Below, in pieces: positions 14,547 to 20,749 of a stretch of DNA of 20,749 bases. Numbering within the stretch: the first letter of the stretch is position 1; each line of letters opens with the position of its first letter. The translations under genes and the position numbers were made by a program. Source of the stretch: RUG14199 sp045535205 (lineage in GTDB: Bacteria > Bacillota > Clostridia > Oscillospirales > CAG-272). The notes beneath the pieces were generated by a model. The model was not told where the DNA came from. It searched no databases and saw nothing but the letters and a program-made list of their open reading frames with translations. The stretch lies in assembly GCA_045535205.1 (NCBI GenBank), contig JAZSLF010000150.1, positions 1 through 20,749 on the forward strand, written 5' to 3'.

Positions 14547-15149
14547 ATGAAATTAAATCTTAACAATACAACACTTAAAATGACAGCGGGTCTTCCCAAG
14601 CAGTTTCCCAAGGATGCTATCCCGCAGGTCGCTCTTGCGGGACGTTCAAACGTGGGCAAAAGCTCTCTTGTTAACTGCCTTCTTAACAGAAAGAATTTAG
14701 CAAGAGTCAGCGGTGAGCCCGGTAAGACCATCACCGTAAACTTCTACGAGGTCGATAAGAAACTGTTTCTCGTTGACCTTCCCGGATACGGATATGCAAA
14801 AAGAACCTATGAAGACAAGCTGAAGTGGTCAAAGCTGACTGACGGTTATTTCACCGCAAATCCCAACATCGACCTTCTCGCTCTTGTTGTTCAGCTCGTT
14901 GACAGCCGTACAGGTCCCACGAAGGATGATGTTGATATGCTGAATTTCCTTTCCGAATACGAAATTCCGCATATTATCGTAGCTACAAAATCTGACAAGC
15001 TTAATGCTACAAAGAGAAAAGAGTTTATCGAAATGATAAATTCACACCCCGCCTGCACATCGGCAGATGAGATCATCATGTTTTCTTCCAAGGACAAGGA
15101 AGGCAGAGATGCTCTTTGGGACTCTATTATCAAGCATTGCGAAAAATAA
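14547..15149 (+). CDS. engB: Ribosome biogenesis GTP-binding protein EngB (YsxC/YihA)
   Basis: A 200-residue TrmE-Era-type GTPase needed for assembly of the 50S ribosomal subunit. All G motifs are present: G1 GRSNVGKSS near residue 33, the switch region GEPGKTITVN, G3 DLPGYG, G4 TKSDK and a G5-like SSKDKEG. The length is normal for the family. AGAGGAG is well placed before the ATG. It lies directly behind lon. A 48-base spacer separates it from the next gene. Confidence 0.96.
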   Translation: MKLNLNNTTLKMTAGLPKQFPKDAIPQVALAGRSNVGKSSLVNCLLNRKNLARVSGEPGKTITVNFYEVDKKLFLVDLPGYGYAKRTYEDKLKWSKLTDGYFTANPNIDLLALVVQLVDSRTGPTKDDVDMLNFLSEYEIPHIIVATKSDKLNATKRKEFIEMINSHPACTSADEIIMFSSKDKEGRDALWDSIIKHCEK

Positions 15150-15197
15150 TGATGCATATCTTTAGTTTACATAAACATGTAACACGGAGCTGATATA

Positions 15198-15890
15198 ATG
15201 ATCATTTCAATTTTCAGAAATTACCCTATCTCAATTGCCATACCGGTTGCACTTACTTCGATACTGACGGTATTGTTTTCACTTTCAGTCCATGAATGCT
15301 CCCACGGTCTTATGGCTTACGCTCTCGGTGATCCGACTGCAAAAAACAGAGGCAGGCTCTCCCTGAACCCCTTCAAGCATCTTCATCCTATCGGTACTCT
15401 TATGATGCTTCTCATGGGATTTGGCTGGGCTGAGCCTGTACCGATAAATCCCTACTATTTTAAAAACAGAAAAGCAGGTATGGCTCTTACGGCTTTTGCA
15501 GGCCCTGTTTCAAACATCGTTCTTTCCTTTATCGGACTTATTCTCTCCTTCGTTCTCCAGATGTTCTCCTCTGCTTTTCAAGGCTCGGAATTTATGTTAA
15601 ACTTATATTCCGTTCTTTCGCTGTTTTTCTATTTCCTTCACATGATGAACATTAATCTTGCGGTATTCAATCTTATACCTGTACCGCCCCTTGACGGCTC
15701 AAGAATTCTTTTCATATTCCTTCCGTCAGAAAATTATTTCAAGGTGATGAAATACGAAAAATATATAGCCGCAGCTCTTATCGTTCTTCTTTATCTCGGT
15801 GTCCTTGACGGACCGCTGTCTTTTATCACGACGGGGATCTCAAACGGTATGAGCATGCTTATTTCTCCGATTTTTAAAATGTTCTTATAA
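15198..15890 (+). CDS. M50 (site-2 protease) family intramembrane metalloprotease
   Basis: A 230-residue multi-pass membrane protein of the small YwhC/rhomboid-free S2P group. The zinc site HECSH (32-36) lies in the first long hydrophobic segment (about 12-43). The third ligand is Asp166 in NLIPVPPLDGSRI, the family NPDG-type motif. Further membrane segments lie near 66-80, 95-121, 135-172 and 186-205. There is no PDZ or CBS domain, so it is not a RseP or SpoIVFB-type protein by layout. A substrate cannot be inferred. GGAG is nine bases before the ATG. Its stop is four bases before scpA, a neighbourhood seen in other Clostridia. Confidence 0.9.
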   Translation: MIISIFRNYPISIAIPVALTSILTVLFSLSVHECSHGLMAYALGDPTAKNRGRLSLNPFKHLHPIGTLMMLLMGFGWAEPVPINPYYFKNRKAGMALTAFAGPVSNIVLSFIGLILSFVLQMFSSAFQGSEFMLNLYSVLSLFFYFLHMMNINLAVFNLIPVPPLDGSRILFIFLPSENYFKVMKYEKYIAAALIVLLYLGVLDGPLSFITTGISNGMSMLISPIFKMFL

Positions 15891-15894
15891 GATT

Positions 15895-16677
15895 ATGGAT
15901 CAGATAACGTATAAACTTGAAGTTTTTGAAGGTCCTCTTGACCTTTTATTATCTCTTATTTCAAAAAACAAGATCAACATGAGCGATATTCCTATTTCGC
16001 TTCTGTGCGATCAGTATATGGATTATATTACAAAAGCACAGTCAATGGACATTGACCTTTCCTCCGATTTTCTCTATATGGCATCCGAGCTTATGCTTAT
16101 CAAAAGCCGTATGCTTCTTCCGAGAAATGACGAAGAGGAGGAGGATCCGAGAGAAGCTCTTGCCGCAGCCCTTCTTGAATACCAGAGAGCCAAGCAGGCA
16201 AGCGGAATGCTCAAGATAAGATTTGACGAATTCGGGACACGAATGGCTAAGGAAACTGACGAGATCACTCCGGACAAGAGTTATGTTGCCGACCATGACA
16301 GCACGCTTCTTTACAAGGCTTTTATGAAGGTCATAAGCGAAGTAAAGATAACGGATACGGAAGCCAAGAAGAAATTTGAGCCCATACTTAAAAAACGAAC
16401 TGTTTCCGTTGTTTCCATCGTTGAAAATCTTGCCAGACGTCTTCGTGGCGGCAGAAAGGTCTCTCTCGGCAGTTTTTTCAGAAGTGCAGAGGACAGGCTT
16501 GAGCTTGTCTCCATGTTTCTTGCCATGCTTGAGCTTCTGAAATCGGGACATCTTATTCTTGAGGAGACAGCAGAGGAAAATGAATACGGCATTATAGATG
16601 CCGCCTCCGACGTTGCAGTTTCCCTCGATCCTTCTGCCGATATAGCGGAGCTTACAAGAATAGTGGATCACAACTGA
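15895..16677 (+). CDS. scpA: Segregation and condensation protein A
   Basis: The 260-residue kleisin subunit of the SMC condensin complex; it bridges the Smc heads and recruits ScpB for chromosome compaction and segregation. The family opening YKLEVFEGPLDLLLSLISKNKINMSDIP-type block is at residues 5-33 (key EGPLDLLL at 13-20). An acidic linker (EEEEDPRE) precedes a helical region. The C-terminal winged helix ends with FLAMLELLKSGHLILEE. It begins four bases after the M50 stop with no convincing Shine-Dalgarno, so translation is probably coupled to the M50 gene. scpB follows after 55 bases. Confidence 0.95.
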   Translation: MDQITYKLEVFEGPLDLLLSLISKNKINMSDIPISLLCDQYMDYITKAQSMDIDLSSDFLYMASELMLIKSRMLLPRNDEEEEDPREALAAALLEYQRAKQASGMLKIRFDEFGTRMAKETDEITPDKSYVADHDSTLLYKAFMKVISEVKITDTEAKKKFEPILKKRTVSVVSIVENLARRLRGGRKVSLGSFFRSAEDRLELVSMFLAMLELLKSGHLILEETAEENEYGIIDAASDVAVSLDPSADIAELTRIVDHN

Positions 16678-16732
16678 CGTGCATATTTTAATTTCGATAA
16701 CGAATAAAAACTGATTAAGGAATACAATAATT

Positions 16733-17422
16733 ATGACAGAAGAAATCAAGGAAGCATCTTCCTCTGAAAACGATGCTTTTACAAAACACGCAAAAAGTGT
16801 TATTGAAGCCATTCTTTTTGCCGCAGGTTATCCTGTCAAATACGAAAAAATTGCACAGGTGCTTCAGATAGGGCTATCTGAAACAAAGAAAATAATCAAA
16901 GACTATATGAGAGAATACAACGAAACAGAAAACGGTCTTCCCAGAGGTATTCTTATGCTGATGTTTGACGATGCCTGTCAGCTTTGCACAAAAGAAGCTT
17001 ACGGTCTCCACGTAAGAGAGGCTCTCGGCATAAGACGGGGCGGTAATCTCTCACCCTCATCAATTGAAGTTCTCGCTATTATTGCGTACAATGAACCCGT
17101 AACGAGAGCTTATATTGATACAGTCAGAGGGGTTGACTCAAGCTACGCCGTCACTTCCCTCTCGGACAAGCATCTTATTGAGGTTTGCGGTAGGCTTGAC
17201 GTTCCCGGCCGTCCTCTGCTTTACAGAACAACAGATGATTTTCTCCGTGTATTCGGTATGCAGTCTCTGTCTGATCTTCCCGAAGTTTCAATTGCTACAG
17301 ATGACGGAAAACAGCAGGTTCTTCCCATTGACGAAGCAGAAGCTTTGAGCTTGACCGATAACACGGCAGAGAATACGGCTTCTCAAAACGCTGAAATTGA
17401 AAAATCCGATTTACAAGAATAA
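16733..17422 (+). CDS. scpB: Segregation and condensation protein B
   Basis: A 229-residue partner of ScpA in the Smc-ScpAB complex. Two winged-helix units are visible: IEAILFAAGYPVKYEKIAQVL near residues 24-44 (the family start block) and LSPSSIEVLAIIAYNEPVTR with IDTVRGVDSS, followed by LIEVCGRLDVPGRPLLYRTT and FGMQSLSDLP, all typical of ScpB. The last 40 residues are an acidic, low-complexity tail. AAGGAA lies about 11 bases before the ATG. It follows scpA and precedes gerW by 35 bases, so one transcript is likely. Confidence 0.95.
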   Translation: MTEEIKEASSSENDAFTKHAKSVIEAILFAAGYPVKYEKIAQVLQIGLSETKKIIKDYMREYNETENGLPRGILMLMFDDACQLCTKEAYGLHVREALGIRRGGNLSPSSIEVLAIIAYNEPVTRAYIDTVRGVDSSYAVTSLSDKHLIEVCGRLDVPGRPLLYRTTDDFLRVFGMQSLSDLPEVSIATDDGKQQVLPIDEAEALSLTDNTAENTASQNAEIEKSDLQE

Positions 17423-17457
17423 TTATCATAAGATAAACGCAGAAAGGATATATTATC

Positions 17458-17895
17458 ATGAATGAAAACAGAATGAGTGAGATCATTGAATCCTCTGTAA
17501 ACAGTCTCAAAAGCATGGTTGGTGCGGATACCATAATCGGAGACCCTATCAGATCCGACAACGGTACTACGGTTATTCCTGTTTCAAAAATGTCTATCGG
17601 ATGTATAACAGGAGGACTTGACTATGCAGGTAAAAATCAGCCCAAGGACAACAAGAATAATTTCGGCGGCGGAGGAGGTACGGGTCTTTCAATGACTCCC
17701 GTTTGCTTTATTGTAATTCATACTGACGGTAAGGTTGAGATACTTAACATTACGGATGCGGCACGAATAGGAGCTAACCCCGTAGGTGACGTTGTAGGTC
17801 TCATTGAACGCTCTCCCGAAATTGTTGCTAAATTCAAGGAAGTTTTTTCTAAAAAAGAAGAAATCGACTTTGATGAAGACACTATCAAATTTTAA
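17458..17895 (+). CDS. gerW: GerW family spore protein (YtfJ)
   Basis: A 145-residue protein of the YtfJ/GerW family, known in Bacillus as a forespore-made spore protein needed for normal germination. The pattern is clear: an N-terminal helix with LKSMVGADTIIGDPI, then GTTVIPVSKMSIGCITGGLD, a glycine-rich loop (about 69-75), SMTPVCFIVI and a C-terminal helix. No signal peptide or membrane segment is present. AAAGGA precedes the ATG. Its place between scpB and dacF is shared with other spore-forming or formerly spore-forming Clostridia, and it is the best sign here of a sporulation background. Confidence 0.92.
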   Translation: MNENRMSEIIESSVNSLKSMVGADTIIGDPIRSDNGTTVIPVSKMSIGCITGGLDYAGKNQPKDNKNNFGGGGGTGLSMTPVCFIVIHTDGKVEILNITDAARIGANPVGDVVGLIERSPEIVAKFKEVFSKKEEIDFDEDTIKF

Positions 17896-17923
17896 TAATA
17901 TTCCCTGAAAGTTAAAATTTTTC

Positions 17924-17953
17924 AGCATAGTCTGCCTGAAATCTAAAAAAATA
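17924..17953 (+). promoter_or_regulatory. Possible forespore sigma-F-like promoter before dacF
   Basis: AGCATA (17924-17929) matches the sigma-F -35 pattern WGHATA. After 14 bases, TAAAAAAATA (17944-17953) fits the A-rich part of the -10 pattern but lacks its GG. The site is 46 bases upstream of the dacF ATG. The region is AT-rich, so a chance match is quite possible. Confidence 0.2.
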
Positions 17954-17998
17954 TAACTGTAAGACATTTATTACAAGAATATTTTTAAGAGGTATGTT

Positions 17999-19117
17999 AT
18001 GCTGAAAAAATTATTTTGCGGCTTTTTTGCTTTGATTTTTCTGTGCCGTCCGTTTTCCATAAAAGCGTTAGCTTCAGCTCCTTCTGTTTCGGCAGAAAGT
18101 GCTGTGCTTTTCTGTGCCAACGATGACAGCTTTATTTTTGAAAAAAATGCCGACAGCCGTATGCCAATGGCAAGCACGACCAAGATCATGACCTGTATCA
18201 CGGCTCTTGAAAGCTGTGAGCTTAATGATATTGTATGCATTTGTTCCGATTCGGTCGGAGTGGAAGGCTCTTCCCTGTATCTAAATGCAGGCGACAGACT
18301 TACCCTCTGTGATCTTCTGTACGCAGTTATGCTCAGAAGTGCCAATGATGCGGCATCTGCAGTTGCATACCACGTGGCAGGAAGCATTGAAGCCTTTGCG
18401 GATATGATGAATGAAAAGGCTGCCTCTCTCGGTCTTGATAACACACATTTCACAAATCCACACGGTCTTCACGACGAAACACACTATACAACGGCAAGAG
18501 ATTTTGCAATTCTCACATCTTATGCTCTGAAAAATGCGGATTTCCGAAAAATTGTTTCAACGACCGATTATACGGTGGTCCTGAACGAAGGCTCCTGCAA
18601 GAAGCCTATTGTCAACCACAATAAGCTGCTTCGCATATACGAGGGTGCTAACGGTGTCAAGACCGGGTTTACAAAATCAAGCGGAAGATGTCTTGTTTCA
18701 AGTGCTGAAAGAGACGGTGTTTTACTCGTCGCCGTTACACTCAACGCTCCGTCTGACTGGAATGATCATATTTCCATGCTGGACTACGGCTTTTCACAGT
18801 ACACAAGAACTACCGTTTATGAAACAGGTCAGCTTTCACGAACATTTCAAATTGTCGGATGCGAAAGTGTTGAAGCCGCAAATGCAGAGCCGTTTTCCGC
18901 CGTTATAAGAAAAGGCTCTGAAATATCGGTGAAAATAGAAGCAAAGCAGCTTATGTTTGCACCTGTATCGAAGGGTGAAACGATTGCGACGGCAACTGTA
19001 TATGCCGATGGCAAGGAGCTGGGAAAAATAAATCTTAACGCCAAAGAAGACCGCATATTACCCGATGAGCCCACCTTTACGGATAAGCTCAAAAAAATAC
19101 TGAATTTTACTGAATAA
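17999..19117 (+). CDS. dacF: D-alanyl-D-alanine carboxypeptidase (DacF/DacB type, S11)
   Basis: A 372-residue penicillin-binding protein that removes the terminal D-Ala of peptidoglycan stem peptides outside the membrane. Residues 1-26 form a signal peptide. The penicillin-binding motifs are complete: SxxK as STTK (59-62), SxN as SAN (114-116) and KTG (221-223, in NGVKTGFTKSSG). After the catalytic domain a beta-rich PBP5-type C-terminal domain occupies about 275-360, ending in KIEAKQ and TVYADGKELGKI strands. The final residues (LKKILNFTE) could be a short amphipathic anchor. AGAGG precedes the ATG at 17999. The gerW neighbour suggests a role in spore peptidoglycan, but a vegetative role is not excluded, and the symbol is given by type. 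Confidence 0.92.
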   Translation: MLKKLFCGFFALIFLCRPFSIKALASAPSVSAESAVLFCANDDSFIFEKNADSRMPMASTTKIMTCITALESCELNDIVCICSDSVGVEGSSLYLNAGDRLTLCDLLYAVMLRSANDAASAVAYHVAGSIEAFADMMNEKAASLGLDNTHFTNPHGLHDETHYTTARDFAILTSYALKNADFRKIVSTTDYTVVLNEGSCKKPIVNHNKLLRIYEGANGVKTGFTKSSGRCLVSSAERDGVLLVAVTLNAPSDWNDHISMLDYGFSQYTRTTVYETGQLSRTFQIVGCESVEAANAEPFSAVIRKGSEISVKIEAKQLMFAPVSKGETIATATVYADGKELGKINLNAKEDRILPDEPTFTDKLKKILNFTE

Positions 19118-19121
19118 TATT

Positions 19122-19859
19122 ATGGAAAAAATCAGACTTCAAAAAATCTTTACTGATGCAGGTATAATGTCACGCCGGGCAGCCGAAAAGGAAATTTCCG
19201 ACGGCAAGGTAACTGTAAACGGTGTTACCGCATCTCTCGGTGATAAAGCAGACGTTGAAAATGACATCATACTGTACAACGGAAAAAGGATAGGTGCCGC
19301 ACCTAAGCGACACCATACATATATAATGCTCAACAAACCGATGGGATACGTCACGACGATGAGCGATGAACAGGGGCGAAAAAACGTCACGGAGCTGACA
19401 GCCGAGGCCGGTGTCAGAATTTACCCTGTCGGCAGACTCGATATGTACTCAGAGGGTCTTCTTATCATGACAGATGACGGAGAGCTCACAAACAAGCTGA
19501 CCCACCCTTCCCATTCTATCGGCAAGGTTTACCTTGTCAAAGTGAAGGGACGGCTCGGTGACGATGCTGTCAGGGCACTTAAAGCACCGATGGAGCTTGA
19601 CGGCTACAGGCTTCAGCCTGTTGAAGTCAGACTTGTTGCTTCCGGCAAAGAAGACAGAGAAAAAAATGTTTATTCCGTACTTGAGATAACCTTGTTTGAA
19701 GGCAGAAACAGACAGATAAGAAAAATGTGTCAGATCTGCGGTATTACGGTCATGAGGCTGAAGCGTATAAAAATCGGTGAGCTTTCTCTTGGGGAGCTTT
19801 CCACGGGAAAGTGGCGTCACCTCACGGAAGACGAGGTAGCTTATCTGAAGAACAGCTGA
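19122..19859 (+). CDS. rluB: 23S rRNA pseudouridine synthase, RluB/RsuA family
   Basis: A 245-residue pseudouridine synthase. The N-terminal S4 RNA-binding domain (RLQKIFTDAGIMSRRAAEKEI, about 5-25, to residue 60) is followed by the catalytic domain with the KPMGYVTT motif (72-79), GRLDMYSEGLLI with catalytic Asp107, and the late FEGRNRQIRKMC motif. RluB modifies helix 89-region uridine of 23S rRNA; the exact target here rests on family. It starts four bases after the dacF stop with no clear Shine-Dalgarno, so translation is likely coupled. The order dacB-type gene then rluB is also found in Bacillus. Confidence 0.93.
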   Translation: MEKIRLQKIFTDAGIMSRRAAEKEISDGKVTVNGVTASLGDKADVENDIILYNGKRIGAAPKRHHTYIMLNKPMGYVTTMSDEQGRKNVTELTAEAGVRIYPVGRLDMYSEGLLIMTDDGELTNKLTHPSHSIGKVYLVKVKGRLGDDAVRALKAPMELDGYRLQPVEVRLVASGKEDREKNVYSVLEITLFEGRNRQIRKMCQICGITVMRLKRIKIGELSLGELSTGKWRHLTEDEVAYLKNS

Positions 19860-19963
19860 CAGTCTCTTGCCTTCATATTCCCCCGTTTCCAAAAATTTTG
19901 GGGTTACTTTTCTCCTTTTGCATATTATAATGATAACAGAGTTTTTATGTACGGGAGATTTTT

Positions 19964-20515
19964 ATGGAGACTGTTCTTATAAATAAAGATAAAATTAAAA
20001 TAATGCTTAACCGCCACGATATGCAAAAGTATCATATCAGCTCGGAGCTTACAGGTTCTTCAAATGAAACTGAGCTTAAAATCTGGAATATTCTTGACGA
20101 TATTTCCTCACTCACAAGCTTTGATACGCACAAGGGGAGCTTTTACGTACAGATGTTTCCGTCGAAAACGGGCGGCTGTGAGCTTTTTATTTCAAGAATC
20201 GATATTTCCTCAAAGCTTTCTGAGAATGAGAGCTGTAAAAAAAGCAAGACCAAGCTTTACATATATAAATTTCATGAGTTGTCACAGCTTCTTTCCGTGT
20301 GCAAGGCCATGGCGTACACAGAGCTTAAAATTGAAGCCTCTGCTTTTTACGATGAAGGCTGCGGTACATATTATCTTACATCCGCTTCAGAGATATTCTG
20401 TCCCGCAGAATTTTTCGGAGAAAAATGCAAAAGCGCAATAAAAGGCTATCTGAAAGAGCATTGCAGACTTATATCAGACGATGCGGCGAATGTTTTGTCA
20501 AAACTTGCCCTTTGA
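19964..20515 (+). CDS. MecA/YpbH-like ClpC adaptor (negative regulator of competence family)
   Basis: A 183-residue protein with the MecA family layout. A small N-terminal substrate-binding domain (1-75) opens METVLINKDKIKIML and includes LTGSSNE and a DDISSLTSFDTHKGSFYVQMFPSK-type region. A linker rich in Ser and Lys (about 80-96) follows. The C-terminal ClpC-binding domain (about 97-183) contains YKFHELSQLLSVCKAM and FYDEGCGTYYL. In Bacillus, MecA delivers substrates to ClpCP. Similarity is in pattern rather than close identity, so the gene name is withheld. GGGAG is seven bases from the ATG. A TATAAT at 19926-19931 may give it its own promoter, but no good -35 box is visible. Confidence 0.75.
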   Translation: METVLINKDKIKIMLNRHDMQKYHISSELTGSSNETELKIWNILDDISSLTSFDTHKGSFYVQMFPSKTGGCELFISRIDISSKLSENESCKKSKTKLYIYKFHELSQLLSVCKAMAYTELKIEASAFYDEGCGTYYLTSASEIFCPAEFFGEKCKSAIKGYLKEHCRLISDDAANVLSKLAL

Positions 20516-20597
20516 TTTTTTCATGATATTATTTTCGTTTTTATACCATTTTATCAGCAAAAGTATAAAAAGTTATATAATATGGTCTAATAATCTA

Positions 20598-20626
20598 TTG
20601 ACCTTTTAAAAAAAATGTGTTATCAT
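20598..20626 (+). promoter_or_regulatory. Promoter of the terminal lipoprotein gene
   Basis: TTGACC (20598-20603), a 17-base A/T-rich spacer and TATCAT (20621-20626) form a near-consensus sigma-A promoter 31 bases before the ATG. AAAGGAAGA is the ribosome site. Confidence 0.7.
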
Positions 20627-20656
20627 GGGGTGTAGGAATAAGAAAGGAAGAATCAT

Positions 20657-20749
20657 ATGAAAAAGATTTCTTTAATTTTAGCGTTAATTATTGTTATGAG
20701 TTGCGTTCTCACAGCTTGCGGCAAAAACTATAAGGCTGTACCCATCGAT
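20657..20749 (+). CDS. Lipoprotein, N-terminus only (cut by window edge)
   Basis: The first 31 codons of an exported lipoprotein. Lys-Lys at the start, a hydrophobic run (residues 4-18) and the lipobox VLTAC with the lipidated Cys21 make a textbook type II signal peptide. The mature part begins CGKNYKAV. The function cannot be told; solute-binding or stress lipoproteins are common candidates. It was too short to be listed as a long frame but has a strong promoter and AAAGGAAG site. Confidence 0.85.
   Translation, partial: MKKISLILALIIVMSCVLTACGKNYKAVPID

Noticed and set aside
15165..15183. GTTTACAT...ATGTAAC dyad before the M50 gene as an operator
   Set aside because: The arms need a bulge and are short and AT-rich, and no promoter is visible next to it; chance is likely.
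19880..19903. CCCC...GGGG with CCAAAAATTTTGG after rluB, a possible terminator
   Set aside because: The inner part would need a one-base loop and the outer stem is only four pairs with mismatches inside; the T-rich tail is interrupted.
20545..20585. ACCAT...ATGGT inverted repeat after the MecA-like gene
   Set aside because: Five-base arms more than 30 bases apart in AT-rich DNA; not a credible hairpin or site.

Overview
The window looks like chromosomal DNA of a gut-type Clostridia, most likely an Oscillospirales/Ruminococcus-like lineage. This is inferred from a type I dockerin protein, a DUF4838 glycosidase-like protein, the spore-associated genes gerW and dacF, a MecA-like adaptor, LonA followed by EngB, and strong AGGAGG-type ribosome binding sites. 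No tRNA, rRNA, CRISPR array, insertion sequence or phage gene was seen. No gene-free stretch exceeds 300 bases; the longest is the 264-base divergent spacer before lon.

Left part (1-4609). A minus-strand sugar operon runs from a near-consensus promoter (1987-2015) through an FGGY-family kinase into a NagB-like sugar-phosphate isomerase paralogue that leaves the window. Next is tmcAL (minus), which makes the acetate-derived tRNA modification ac4C. It is divergent from ackA (acetate kinase, plus), and their promoters are packed together between 3240 and 3275. A strong hairpin terminator closes ackA.

Middle part (4610-11944, all minus). A DUF4838 protein has its own promoter and terminator. It is followed by a GNAT acetyltransferase, rqcH (ribosome quality control) and a secreted dockerin protein, in a closely spaced row. 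Between the dockerin gene and ackA lies an AT-rich gene (4758-5942). Its protein reads as a two-helix potassium-channel-like pore with a GFGD filter motif, then a Kir-like cytoplasmic beta-sandwich, then an extra beta-rich C-terminal domain. This is the most unusual object in the window.

Right part (12065-20749, all plus). lon and engB are followed by an M50 membrane protease, scpA and scpB (condensin partners), gerW (spore protein), dacF (D-Ala-D-Ala carboxypeptidase), rluB (23S pseudouridine synthase) and a MecA-like adaptor. The window ends in the first 31 codons of a lipoprotein with a clean promoter. Most of these genes are tightly spaced and probably co-transcribed. They cover protein quality control, chromosome condensation, envelope or spore peptidoglycan and ribosome maturation.
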